Shown one piece after another: positions 24,109 to 35,791 of a DNA stretch of 60,000 nt. Under the pieces are notes generated by a model, which made no database searches, was not told where the DNA came from, and worked only from the letters and a program-made list of their open reading frames with translations. Source of the stretch: Adiantum capillus-veneris (taxonomy: Eukaryota; Streptophyta; Polypodiopsida; Polypodiales; Pteridaceae); NCBI GenBank assembly GCA_014529385.2, contig CM043966.1, positions 40,920,037 through 40,980,036 on the forward strand, written 5' to 3'. A program made the translations under genes and the position numbers. The stretch's first letter is position 1; every line of letters begins with the position of its first letter.

Positions 24109-24840
24109 TTGGTATCAAAGCTCTTTGGCAGTGTTTGATATCATCACTCAAGAAAAGAACCTAAAGAACTGCAAGAATTTTATTTTTTTTGCTAGTTTGA
24201 TATTGCACGAAACCCAATACAAATTGGGCACGTCGATCTCTCTAATTTGTGCTTTTGAAGAATGGCGGGTAACCCAAAAAAGGACTTTTCTAGCCTCCCC
24301 TCGTTCCTCCACTTCACTCATCAAGAGCGTACCTTGCACAATGTGACAGGCCAATCGACATGAGGGAAAAAGCAACCTTAGTGTGAGCGAAAGGCCACTA
24401 AGGGGTGCATCCGCAGGAAAGTGTTGAGCTTGGATAAGAGATAAAGCCTTCTTAAGCCAGATTGAAAGCAGTACCAAGGATCCAGTGCCAAAAGTACCCA
24501 AGAACCCCAAGTACCCCAATACTCAATGCATGGTCATCACCAGAAGCGGAATAGATACTTTGTGTGAAGGGGATGAGTCTGAAGTTGAAGAAGAAGCCCC
24601 TACACCAGGAGAGCCGTTTCCAACACCTCCTCCATCCCCATCCTCGCCACGGATTGCACCAAGCTCTATGGAGGCTTTCATGAAGTCAATGATGGAGCTG
24701 ATGCTCCAGTAGGAGGCTTAGAGAACCGCAGTAGAAAGGGAAAGTGTGGAGATGATGCTACAGCAAGAGGCTCAACGGACCGCCATTGAAAGGGAACGCG
24801 AAGCTCTCAGGATAGTTGTTGAAGAAAAGCAAATAGCTAT
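24109..24840 (+). pseudogene. Outer element: leader and start of gag
   Basis: After the primer site, a plus-strand frame begins at 24530 (MVITRSGIDTLCEGDESEVE), with an acidic and Pro-rich stretch and then MMELMLQ repeats with stops. This resembles the N-terminal part of a Gypsy-type gag. It breaks at about 24840, where the inner element begins. Confidence 0.6.
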
Positions 24841-27692
24841 TGTGTGTCGTGCCCGATTTCCGACTTGGGGTACCCAAGTTTGTAACACTAGTATCAAAGC
24901 TTCAGGCGTGTGCTTTTCTCAAAGCATACCGGTCCTACCAAAGAGCAAACAGAGCAAGACGACGCTAAGGGATCTCACTAAATTTTTTTAAAGAATCTTC
25001 ATGCCTCAACCCCGGACTTATTAGCCACTCCCACCCTTACTTCATCGCGCATCAAGCGCGCTCCCTCTTCATCGCTCTGTCTTACAGGGCATAAGCCATA
25101 AGGAACCCCAAATTAAATATGGATTCAAACGAGGAATCCCGCAAGAATCAGACAAACCCACCCGAAGTACGAAAATTCAAATGGACAATCGGAGCAAGAG
25201 TACGGGCCTCCACGACCTACGCAGTACGAAAGAATGGAGCTACAGTGTCAACAGCAGGTTGATTCTTGTGCTAAGTAGATGCTACAATATTTGAAGGATC
25301 CCCAATACGCGAAATTTTTGACCCTGCACCCGATTGACGAGGTGTATTCCCAATGGCATACGGCCATCGAGTCACCATTAAAGTCCGTACTAAAGAAACC
25401 AACTGTCCGAGGATGTACACTGAAGATGAACTTGATGATGTGATCAAACGACGAGAACCAAATATTAAAGACCACGAAGCCTCCAAAGAGACGTAGCAAG
25501 GGAACAGATTACCCTGTTATTTGGGTCGACAATCTTCTTTTGGAAGTGCACAAAAAGCCAAGAAGTTTGTATGCTTCGAGGGTGTGTCCAATTCGTCCTC
25601 ATCGTCTTCTGACAATTCCGACAGCTCTTCCCCTTCTAATTCCAGTGATGAGGACAGAAAGGGCAAGAAACGACAAAAGAACGAAAGACATGGAAGAACA
25701 AGAAGAAGGTCCAGACAAGAAGATCCCACCGTAGATCGTGGAAATTTTTTGACAATTCTGAGGAGGATTCTCCTCTTTTGAGAGTTCGGACTCTCGTGAC
25801 TAGATGTTTTATTCTAAAAGGAAGCACTTTTATAGAGCCAATCAATACGACTATCTTGAAGATAAGAGTAAGAAGACCAAAAAATTCAAGGAGGGTGGAC
25901 AAGCAGTAAAATTTGATACCTTTTCAGGTTTTCGCTTTTATTCGAAGGGAATGCACAAACATGGTGGTCCGGTTAAAGTTCAAGCGACTTTTATTTCCTC
26001 GTGGCTCACTCAAGAGTTCGAATGTGATATGATTACTGCCTAGAATCATCTTCAAATGATGAAGGCAGATACTCTGGATACTTATTGCGAGAGATTTTCG
26101 GATGTTTTTCTACCTACATCCTTTAGAAAGATCAGTTTTAAGCAACAAATCGAGCGATTTTGCTTGAGGACTGCCTAAAGAGATACGAGATTACTGCTTG
26201 TTATAGAAATCTGAGTCCATACGGCAGTTGATGGGACGTGCTAAGCAAGGGTTTGCTATGCATTCCGGTAACTTGACTTATCCAAAGGATCAACTTACAA
26301 CAAATGAAGACGGAAGAAGAGGAACGAAATATGCACGTCTCTGACTGACAGAGGAACAGAAAGACGAATACCTCAAAATGGGGAAGTGTTTTGCTTGTGG
26401 ATTACAAGGACACATATTTGCGCACGACTGACAGATTGAAATGGACCCGGGAGAGGAGATACTCGTTCCAGAACAAATGCTAGGTAGAAAATTGAAAAAG
26501 AAAACACTAATGACCTAACAGTATTTTGTTTTATGACTTTATGAATGAATAAAAAATTTCCTGAAGATGACTTTGATTTATGTATGAAATTAATGTTTTC
26601 TAGAAGATCCTGCTATTTGTGTACAAATACGATTCGAGATAAGAATCATGAATCTTGATGAATGATTGAATGAAACTGTGGTGAGAGCGTTCCCAAGGGA
26701 TGAGATGGCTACACAGCGATAATATGACTAGACTGAATAATTGAAACAGTCTGTTCAGTATGAACTCAGTGTCTGATTGATGAACTGGAATTCCCGGAAA
26801 TGAATCTGATTATTGATTACTCACACATGTGATTGTGTTTAAGTGCAGGATTGGAAATGGAATGATTGACAAAATGTAGCATTCCGTCTTGAGAAATCTA
26901 TGGACATGATCGCAATAAGAATTAGTTAATCCGATATCTTTGAGGTCCGGTGTGGATCTAGATGTGATTGCTAAATACGTTGCCAGGAATCATGGTCCTA
27001 GATCTAGATAGATTTTATGTGATGTGACGTTACTGTCGACTTTGTACAAGTGCTGGATTTGAGTCATCTAGTACGTCGGTACTTAAGAGTCAGTGTCTAT
27101 TAAGCTGGTTTATGGCTTATGTTGGATTTTGCAGGCATAATCAAGGGCGATTACAATTCTTTCAAGAGGGAGGTATGTCACAAACTGATGACGTGGCGGC
27201 CCTAATGATGTGGCAGTATGGACGGATTGATGACGAGGACAACTGTACAGACGGTCGTAAATTGCGCTTGCATGCTGACACGACAGCAGTACGGACTTCT
27301 GCATTTTGCGCTGAGCCACGTGGCAGGCTCTACGGATTTCCGCGAATCACATTGGTTGCTTTTGGGCCAGTAGCTTTTGAGTTAAAAGCTTTTCATGTAA
27401 ATTGCTTTTGATTTTGAGGCCAAGGGCCTTTAAATAAGAACCAAGGCCCCTCTTTCCCTCAGAGTGTGCTGACGAGCAACTAAACAAAGAGGGCCCACGA
27501 GAGTTGTAACTTTGCTCAAGTATTAATATAAAAATAAATACCGAAAGGGGCACCAGATTTTGGGGCCAATATCTCTAGGCACGGAACTACGCCGGGCCGT
27601 GACGACTTTGTTTTAAAAGTGTGATAAAATTGTAAGTGATTCTCTCGTGTATCGTGCCCGATTTCCGACTTGGAGTGCCCAAGTCTGTAACG
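24841..27692 (+). mobile_element. Inner gag-only LTR retrotransposon nested in the outer element
   Basis: A truncated 5' LTR end (about 24845-24892, TCGTGCCCGATTTCCGACTT through TTTGTAACA) is followed by a primer site CTAGTATCAAAGC. The full 3' LTR lies at 27176-27692 and ends in the same CCCGATTTCC...GTAAC sequence. Internal sequence carries gag only: the frames 25521-25781 and 25804-26043, further gag in broken frames, and a zinc knuckle CFACGLQGH near 26380-26420. No protease, RT or integrase was seen before the polypurine tract AAGAGGGAGG at 27164-27173. Either it is a non-autonomous gag-only element or pol was deleted. Confidence 0.65.
27176..27692 (+). mobile_element. 3' LTR of the inner element
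   Basis: Starts TGTCACAAACTG right after AAGAGGGAGGTA. It has a TATA-like CCTTTAAATAAG near 27427 and ends GTCTGTAAC. The end matches the truncated 5' LTR at 24845-24892. A related LTR promoter region appears at 59845-60000. Confidence 0.65.
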
Positions 27693-28186
27693 GTAACCTT
27701 CTCTAGCAACAGCAGATTTCTGCCCTAGCCTAGCAGATCAGCCACCATTTGCAAATCCCAGCCTAAGCAAAGCAGATCAGACAGCGTTTTCAGATTTCGG
27801 GCCATCCTCATCAGCACCCTCGACATCACATAGCAGATCAGCCCATAGCCTCGTCAGTTTGCAAATCCAGACCTAGATCCACTAGAATTTTCTATTTTCA
27901 GCCCTTAGCCTTGCAGATCCAAGCATCTAGATCCATTGTGTCAGCATTTGTGCAATCTAAAGCAAATTCCTCTCTACCAATAGAGAGGGGCCCCTTGGAG
28001 GGGGGTTTGGGGATCCCATCTGGTGTTAGTCTTCTTTCTTTCTATATCACTCACAAAACCTTCACTCACTTTGTCATTCTCTCTTTGTCTATTTCACATA
28101 TCTCTCGTTAAGTAAAAGGAACCTTGTGTACGTAGAGAGCACTCATCCTAAGCAATCACCATCATTCACTTCCACTACCCCTAACA
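27693..28186 (+). mobile_element. 3' LTR of the outer element, 5'-truncated
   Basis: GTAACCTTCTCTAGCAAC matches position about 23700 inside the 5' LTR, and it runs to CCCCTAACA. The first 400 or so bases of the LTR and the whole pol region of the outer element are missing, so the inner insertion is accompanied by a large deletion. Confidence 0.7.
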
Positions 28187-28480
28187 ATTGATTCATAAAC
28201 CATGGGGCTTATAAGCAATCAAAAGCATCTGGTTTTGATAATTGACCATAAAGCAACTAGGCCAACTATCCTACTTAGAATCCACAAGGGAAAGCATGCT
28301 AAGATGTTCGAGAATTAGGTTTATAGCAACAAAATAACTTGATTACTTATGAGTAATCCTATGATCGAGCATGGAAAAACATTTCGCCACCGTATGAGCA
28401 GCTCGTTCAACACCAGCGAGTGGTAGATCCAACCCCTAGCCTCGAGAGAGGTCCCCTAGGTGATGGAGAGAGAGACGTAG
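28187..28480. other. Intron sequence without a clear feature
   Basis: Short stretch between the outer LTR element and the first LINE tail. It ends in GA-rich sequence (GATGGAGAGAGAGACG) next to the tail. Confidence 0.4.
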
Positions 28481-28749
28481 AAATGAAATGAAATGAAATG
28501 TTATATTAACGTCTTCAAAAGGCCAAAATGACCTATGAGACCAATCTGTTACAAATTGGTGAGTCTAATACCATGTCTGGGTACAAAAAAACTAGATACT
28601 ACTACTAGAATCCATCCTCATCTGCACTCTGGATATCGAGAGAGTATGGCTCGAATCCTTTGATGTAGTCTCCGTCGATGTTGTGTAGCCACTACCGGCA
28701 CTCTCATCGACCGAGCACTGGAGCTACAGGGATCCAGACGGCCATGATG

Positions 28750-28751
<2 letters not shown>
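28481..28751 (-). mobile_element. 5'-truncated LINE, 3' end only
   Basis: The minus strand ends with CTTTTGAAGACGTTAATATA and a (CATTT)n tail, the same tail as the LINE at 28803. Homology extends back to the CATCGACGGAGACT block near the end of ORF2. It is more diverged than the neighbour. GA-rich sequence lies on both sides. Confidence 0.75.

Positions 28752-28802
<51 letters not shown>
28752..28802. repeat. (GA)n microsatellite between two LINE copies
   Basis: About 25 GA units, directly abutting the (CATTT)n tail of the LINE at 28803. Confidence 0.95.
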
Positions 28803-28806
<4 letters not shown>

Positions 28807-29009
28807 GAAATGAAATGATATATTAACGTCTTCAAAAGGCCAAAATGACCTATGAGACCATCAGATACAAAGTGGTGAATCTAATACAATGTCTGAAGTA
28901 CAAGTACAAAAAGTATTGAATGTAAAATGTGAAAAAAGAAAAATGAAGTGTGAAATGTGAAATGTAGAATAGGCCCTCAATGACACTCTGGGTGTCGTGC
29001 TAGAATGCC

Positions 29010-31905
29010 TCTGATCCTCTGCTGGAGTCTCCGTCGATGGAGTGTGCTCCTATGTCTCGGTCATGGTCGTCTCGATCTCCCGAGCTCAGTCGCTCTGTCA
29101 ATGAGGGTGCCTCTGGTATAAATGTGGATACAACTCTGTGCTGGTGGTTGGTCTCCTGGCTCCCTCGATCCAAAGAAATCTCTGATCTGTCTCTGCGACT
29201 GTCGTACTCCATGTCTCCTCAGCAGACTATCTCTATGTCGATGTAGCTCAAGTAGATATAAGCCAAGCCATCTCTAATCCTGATACCTCATGACTCTATC
29301 TAGGGGTCCAAAAGCCTCCCTGAATAAGCAATGGAAGCACCCTCGTATCTCTCTGGCTCTCTATCGCATAGTTGGCATATCCTATATTCCGGTGGTATCC
29401 CTCTGAATCTACCCGTCTCAATCTCCAGCTGATGTGAGGATGTGCGAATCTGACCAATAGCACATCACAGACCATGAGACAAACGAGTGTCCATGTAGCT
29501 CGGACGAATCACAAACCCATCTCCCGAAAGTTGGAGAAGATGCTCTTTGGAGAAAGCCATCTTCGTGCCCAACTCCTGCATTGGCTCTACCCATGTCCTC
29601 CTGGTGTCCAACTGTATAAGATCATGACGAATGACTCTAGTGATCTCCGTCCGTGTGGCTGGCGTGAGGGTGCATGGGAATACTGCAAAGGAGGCAATCT
29701 ATCCATGCTGAAACCATGAGGTCATCTGTGCATACCAACATCATGCGTCTCCCTGCATCGCTAACTGTCTAGAGGACTCAAGAGCCAATCTAGTATATCT
29801 GCCTCTATGTGTATCCCATAGACTGTGCATAAAGGACGCTGATCTGGTAAGAGCCTCAATCTCTATAGGAGGGGCGGCTACCTCCGCTCGAATAATCGCA
29901 TGTGGTACGCAAGCCTTGGCTCTAATCATCCAGGATATCATAAATACCAAGGGTCTCTCCATGCTCCTCCAACTGTCATGATTCACAGATGGTCCCCAAA
30001 CCTGGACCCCATAAAGCATAGCTGAAGCAACCAAAGTATCAAGAGCCATAGCTTTGTTTGTGGTTCTTGAAACTAAACCTGCCAACACATCCTCTCTAGC
30101 CCTCCCAATGCCGCATAGGCTCTGGACAATCTAGTCTCTCCCGTGAATACCACCCCCAGATATGTATATGCATCTGTGTACTCCACAGTGACCTGAACAT
30201 ATACGAGTGTAGGTACCGATCTCTTGACCCACTGTGGTGTGGTGTTAAACACCACAACCTTGGTTTTACCAAGGTTCACAGACAATCCACTATCCTCTGC
30301 AAAGCTGTGCAATGCATCCAACTGTCTCTGCATGCCCTCTGGTGACTCTGATATCAACACAATATCATCAGCATATAATAACAAAGGGATCCATGTCCCT
30401 GCTAGCTGAGCGCCTCTGATCCTCTACTGAGTCTCTGTCGATGGAGTATGCTCCTGTGTCTCGGTCGTGGTCGTCTCGATCTCCCGAGCTCAGTCGCCCT
30501 GTCAATGAGGGTGCCTCTGGTATGAATGTGGGTACAACCCTGTGCCGGTGGTTGGTCTCCTGGCTCCCTCGATCCAAAGAAGTCTGTGATCTGTCTCTGT
30601 GACTGTCGTACTCCATGTCTCCTCAACAGACTATCTCTATGTCGGTGTAGCTCAAGTAGATATAAGCCAAGGCATCTCTGATCCTGATACCTCATGACTC
30701 TATCTAGGGGTCCAAAACCCTCCCTGAATAAGCAATGGAAGCGCCCTCGTATCTCACAATACACAGTGCAGTGGCATATGTAGTGTAGCTCTGTCTCTGG
30801 CTCTCTATCGCATAGTTGGCATATCCTAGACTCCGGTGGTATCCCTCTAAATCTACCCGTCTCAATCTCTAGCTGGTGTGAGGATGTGAGAATCTGACCA
30901 ATAGCACATCGCAAACCATGAGACAAATGAGTGTCCATGTAGCTCGAACGAATCACAAACCCATCTCCCGAAAGTCGGAGAAGATGCTCTTTGTAGAAAG
31001 CCATCTTCGTGCCCAACTCCTGCATCGGCTCTACCCACGTCCTCCTAGTGTCCAACTGTATAAGATCCTGATGAATGAGTCTAGTGATCTCCGTCCGTGT
31101 GACTGGCAGGGAGGGTGCATCTAGGGAATACTAAAAAGAAGGCAATCTATCCATGCTAAAACCATGCCTCTGAAACCATGAGGTTATCTGCACATACCAA
31201 CATGATGCGTCTCCCTGCATCGCTAACTATCTAGAGGACTCAAGAGCCAATCTAGTATATCTGCCTCTATGTGTATCCCATAGACTGTGCATAAAGGACA
31301 CTGATCTGGTAAGAGTCTCAATCTCTATAGGAGGGGCGGCTACCTCCGCTCGAATAATCGCATGTGGTACAGAGGCCTTGGCTCTAATCATCCGGGATAT
31401 CATAAATACCAAGGGTCTCTCCATGCTCCTCCAACTGTCATGATTCACAGATGGTCCCCAAACCTGGACCCCATAAAGCATAGTTGAAGCAACCAAAGTA
31501 TCAAAGAGCCATAGCTTTGTTCGTGGTTCTTGAAACTGAACCTGCCAACACATCCTCCCTAGCCCTCCCAATGCCGCATAGGCTCTGGACAGTCTAGTCT
31601 CTGCTGCTCTCCTCAGAGTAAACCTCGGTCCCGTTAATACCACCCCAGATATGTATATTCATCTGTGTACTCCACAGTGTCCTGATCATATACGAGTGTA
31701 GGTGCCGATCTCTTGACCCACTGTGGTGTGGTGTTAAACACCATAACCTTGGTTTTACCAAGGTTCACAGACAATCCACTATCCTCTGCAAAGCTGTGCA
31801 ATGCATCCAATTGTCTCTGCATGCCCTCTGGTGACTCTGATATCAACACAATATCATCAGCATATAATAATAAAGGGATCCATGTCCCTGCTAGCTGAGC
31901 GCCTC
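29010..31905 (-). repeat. Tandem duplication inside the LINE, about 1.4-1.5 kb units
   Basis: Units about 29010-30410 and 30411-31905. Both run from the YADD region (AGCATATAATAA...AGCTGAGCGCCTC on the plus strand) to the end of ORF2 (GTCGATGGAGT). The unit nearer the LINE 3' end lacks a 42-bp segment near 29351. Substitutions are frequent but the copies align throughout. The junction at about 30410 fuses the end of ORF2 to a second YADD region. Confidence 0.88.
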
Positions 31906-33927
31906 CGTCGCCCTCTCTGTCAATGTGGTCAGAAATCATCTACATACATACCAAATAGTGTAGGGGACAAAGGACACCCCTGTTTCACTCCAATAGTTGA
32001 ATGAACAATGTCAAAAATCCCCTCAAGAGTGCATACCTGACCAGCCACTAAGCCGTATAAAGCCATGATCCCCCATATGATCTCTGTGGGTACTCCCAAC
32101 TTCAGTAGCCTGCGCATCAATCTGGCCCTCGGCACTGTGTCAAATGCTTTGTGGAAGTCCACAAAGCAATAATACATCCGTCTCTCATGTGCCCGACCCT
32201 CCTCAATAATGGCTCTGAGTGTAAGAATATGGTCCAAAGTGGAGAAACCCCTCCTGAATCCAGCCTGATTTTCTGCCCATTTACTCGGATGTTGTTCAAG
32301 AATGGATGCATACAACCGTGCCAATGTGTGCCCTATCATAATAGTACGGTAGTTCCCTCACCCCGTGGGGTCCCCTGCCTTGAAGAGAGGTACAATAGTA
32401 GATAATCTCCAAGACTCGGGTAGTCCCCAACCGCGCAAGAACCTCTGACAGTAAATCTCTAGCATGTATCAAGTGCTCTGCCACAAAACCATCATGATCA
32501 TATGCTCTCCTAGTCCTCATCCTGTCAATGGCGTTCTTCACCATCTCAGTGGTAAAGAAGGTACTAGTGGCTGGACGTGGCTCTAGAGGGTTTGGTAATG
32601 GTGGTTGCCCAGGTACTATATATAATGATGTTGCATACTGACCCCAAATCTCGGGAGAGGTAATCACTGGAGGAGGTGAGTGCTCATGGAAGAGACGCCA
32701 GGCCTCACCTGAATCTCGACTCAAAAAGAGCTGATACAAATCACGTTCCATCTGGGCTAAAAAGGCCCGCTTCTTCCGTCGCACTAAACGCAGAAGGGCA
32801 ATCCGAGAGTGTCTATATTTAATGACTCCAAGTATAAGCTCGCTCTGAATCTGAACTCTCATCTCTCTGCACTCCTCATCATACCAACTATTCTGAGGCA
32901 TGTTCCCAGAACGTCTTCTCTGATTTGGTTGAGTGTGTGGGTATGCCTCTGCTGCTGCCCCATGCAAGATCTCCGTCAATAGAGTGGTGATCTCCACGGT
33001 ATATATAGGCTCGGCTGCCCACATCCGCCTGTAAATCTCCTCCACATAAACTGAGTCCGTCTCTGGTGTAAAAGTATACCGTGTGTGTGAAATCCTCCGT
33101 GGTGTCTGAGAGGCACTATACTGGAAAGAGACTGAAAAAGTAAGGAGAGCATGGTCCACTGCTACTCCAACAGGTCTAGGTTCCACATTGAGATCTTGAA
33201 TACTAGAGATGAAGCTCGATGAAGTCATGACATAGTCCACTGTACTGGCCCCATGTCTGTGTGGAAAGCATGTGAATCCCCTAGACGAAGGAAAAATCTC
33301 TAGACCATTAAGTATGGCCAAACCATGCGTAGTCGTCCTCTCCATGAGATATCTCCCATACTCTGTGTGCTCTCTATCCTGTGAGTGTCTGTCAAGCCCC
33401 ATCTCCGATATATCCATCTCTCTAAGCATCTCCTCCGAGGTATCATAAAATACCGTTTGGAAGTTGGCCGTCCTGGCATTAAAGTCTCCCAAGAGAATGA
33501 TATCTCCATCTCTAGAGAACTCCCATATGTCATCGTCAAGTATAGAGAAAGGGGATTGCCCTCTAGGTGAGGTATAGACTCATGTGCTAGGGGGAAAGTA
33601 ACATATAGCAATGTATAAGAATCTGCCCGTCTCAGCTCTCAGTGTCACCCACATGTATCTCACCTGGTCATCTCTCTGGACAATCTGTAATAGCGGCTGC
33701 AACTCCTCCCTGAATAAGACTGCTACCCCTCCTGAACCTCGACTCCGATGTTGGGATCTAGTGTCTGGCCGACAAGCTGTCTCCCATGAATAACCAGTCA
33801 CACTTGGCATCAACTGTCCAGATTTCTGATGTGTCTCTAAGTAAAAGACAATGTCTCTATCTCTGAAGCTATCCTCAAAGGCACCCACATCCAGCCTATA
33901 TGATCCATTACAATTCCATGCCGCCAT
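30402..33927 (-). pseudogene. LINE ORF2: AP endonuclease, reverse transcriptase, C-terminal CCHC
   Basis: Nicks target DNA and copies the LINE RNA in intact relatives. Endonuclease: WNCNG and LETHQ in 33927-33580, then GDFNAR, STVDYVM and DHALLTF in 33492-33100. RT: AGFRRGFSTLDHIL, FVDFHKAFDTVPR and GVKQGCPLSPTLFG in 32339-31929, catalytic YADDIVLIS near 31870. C-terminus: CQLCDREPETELHYICHC near 30680. Frameshifts lie between 33.60 and 33.49 kb and near 32.43 kb, with more around 31.64 kb and a TGA in the RT fingers. All key motifs are still legible. Confidence 0.8.
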
Positions 33928-33957
33928 CCGGAGTGTGGTCCCATATGTCTCACACCG

Positions 33958-35167
33958 TCATGTTGTGCATCTTTCCAAAACCACTACTTTCCCTCCTCTA
34001 TAAAAGGCAATTTTTCCCTTCTCCCTTGCTGCCTTGTTCTCTGGCATCAACTCTTGCATATGTGCTATTTGTGCTAAAGTAAGGTCATCCCCCATAAATA
34101 TCCCAGTTTTCTTAAGTGTTGGTCTCTTCTTCAGGAATTCCTTCCTTGTTTCCAAAGTCGGGAAACGCAAAATAACTGCTCTCTCTTTGACGTTTCCCTT
34201 CTCATCAACTCCCTTCTTTCCTACTCTCCAAGCACTTGTGTGCATAGGTTCCAGGATGCCCATGCGCTGCAAGAGTTCCTTCACTTCTTCTTCTACATTT
34301 TCGGTGTCTTTGATACCAATAATACGCACATGGAGGACTCTATAGACTATTCCTCCTCTTCTGTTCCTCCTCAATGATCATATTGATGATGGTAGAAGTC
34401 TCTGCGGCTTCTGGCATCCAGGCCTTCCCTTTCTTTGCACCTTCAATCCATTTTTCTGCTTCATCAACCTTCTCCTGTGTTTTAAAAAGGCGCTCCGCCC
34501 ATGAGGAAGCCTCTTTCGAGTTTTGTTCTTCCCCTTCGCGCTCCGCCCATGAGGAAGCCTCTTTCAAGTTTTGTTCATCCCCTTCGTGCAGAGTTCTCAC
34601 CTGCTCCTTAATTTCTTCGAGCTCCTTTAACATCGAGGGCTGATTTCCCCCCTCCATTTTGGGCATAATTTTGCAAGCTGCAAGTTCCCCTTTAAGCTCT
34701 TCAATCACTGCGTCCTTTTCCTTCATGCACTTTTCCACATTGGTTTTCCAAGGTTCAAAGCTTGCAATTGCCTCATCCAACTTTTTCTGCATAATACATT
34801 CCATTACATTCACTTCTGCCCGCATTAGAGCCTGCATCTCCCCTTTCACAGATAGATACATCTCATCATGCTTACCAAGCATCGCTTTATCCAATTCTTT
34901 CCTCATATCTGCATACATAGAATGCTTATAACTCTTTGTGTTTGCGTACATCTCCTTCCTGATGTCATCTCTCATTAAGCTGAGCTCCGATTTAATCATC
35001 ACTTGAACCCTCTCCATCATTAAATCATCTTGGACTCTGATGGTTTTCCCTGCCTGTAGAGAGCTTGGCGAGAGTATACTATCTCTGTTCCTCCGCTTGA
35101 ATGTCGCTTTCATTTTTTGTGGGGTGGTGAAGCCACTTGCATCACCATCCTCGGCTGGTTGGTCCAT
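33958..35167 (-). pseudogene. LINE ORF1: coiled coil plus RRM-like/C-terminal domain
   Basis: First frame 35167-34340 (275 residues): basic N-terminus, then long charged heptad-like stretches consistent with a coiled coil, with a duplicated motif LKEASSWAERE/SKEASSWAERL. Second frame 34374-33958 (138 residues): RVLHVRIIGIKD, then AVILRFPTLETRKEFL and AREKGKIAFYRGGKVVVL, resembling the RNA-binding domains of L1-type ORF1 proteins, which coat the LINE RNA. The frames overlap by 35 bp around a run of AGGAGGAACAGAAGAGGAGG, so one base slip would join them. Confidence 0.7.
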
Positions 35168-35379
35168 CCGAGAGAGAAAAATAGAGCGAGCACTGAGTCA
35201 AGGCCCTCACCAGCTGCCACTGGTGTTGATGTGACAGAGCAATGTAAGTTGTTGCAGAGACACAGTGGGCCTGCTAGCTGCCGTAACAACCCTGCTTGCT
35301 TTCCATGTAGTGCTGTCTGCTGTTCGAGTAGCCTCTACCCGCTGCCGCCAAGCCCTCGCCCTCGCCCTGGCTGGCTGGT

Positions 35380-35381
<2 letters not shown>

Positions 35382-35474
<93 letters not shown>

Positions 35475-35480
35475 GGGGGG
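35382..35480. repeat. Compound microsatellite (CA)n(GA)n(G)n
   Basis: CA repeats 35382-35440, GA repeats 35441-35463, then a run of about 17 G to 35480. It separates the 5' end of the large LINE from the tail of the next LINE copy. Confidence 0.95.
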
Positions 35481-35540
35481 AAATGAAATGAAATGTTATA
35501 TTAAACGTCTTCAAAAGGCCAAAATGACCTATGAGACCAA
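35481..35540 (-). mobile_element. 60-bp LINE tail, extreme 5' truncation
   Basis: Carries the same (CATTT)n tail and AAGACGTT...TTTTGGCC...GGTCTCAT block as 28481 and 28803. It is the third LINE 3' end in the intron, again touching a simple repeat. Confidence 0.8.
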
Positions 35541-35735
35541 AGTGAAGGATTTCATAACCATAACAAAGAGAGCCGTACTCATTTTCCAAATTCCAACAGC
35601 AGATTTTGGAAATTTAGTCATCATCTCACCCATTACCTCATTCATCAACTCTAAGATATACCACATGATGGGAACCTCTTTCCCATTGGTTAGGCAAAAG
35701 GGCAGGCAATGTTACAGACATGCCCTAGAGGAAGG

Positions 35736-35737
<2 letters not shown>

Positions 35738-35788
<51 letters not shown>
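35738..35788. repeat. (GA)n microsatellite in P450 intron 3
   Basis: About 25 GA units, 155 bp inside the intron from exon 3. Confidence 0.95.

Positions 35789-35791
<3 letters not shown>

Larger units (their letters stand above)
28803..35381 (-). mobile_element. Near full-length APE-type LINE with internal tandem duplication
   Basis: On the minus strand the order is 5' UTR (35381-35168), ORF1 (35167-33958, two frames), ORF2 (from 33927), 3' UTR and a (CATTT)n tail. It is flanked on the 3' side by (GA)n and on the 5' side by (CA)n(GA)n. ORF2 is broken by frameshifts near 33.6 and 32.4 kb and by stops. The part from the RT YADD motif to the end of ORF2 is present twice in tandem. The clade is not decided; ORF1 and the C-terminal CCHC recall L1-like elements. 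Not active as it stands. Confidence 0.85.

Noticed and set aside
34034-34931. Several plus-strand frames of about 90-100 codons
   Set aside because: They are shadows of LINE ORF1 on the minus strand.
35117-35491. Plus-strand frames rich in His-Thr or Arg-Glu repeats
   Set aside because: They are translations of the (CA)n and (GA)n tracts. The same holds for frames at 3014, 7843, 37013 and 43215.
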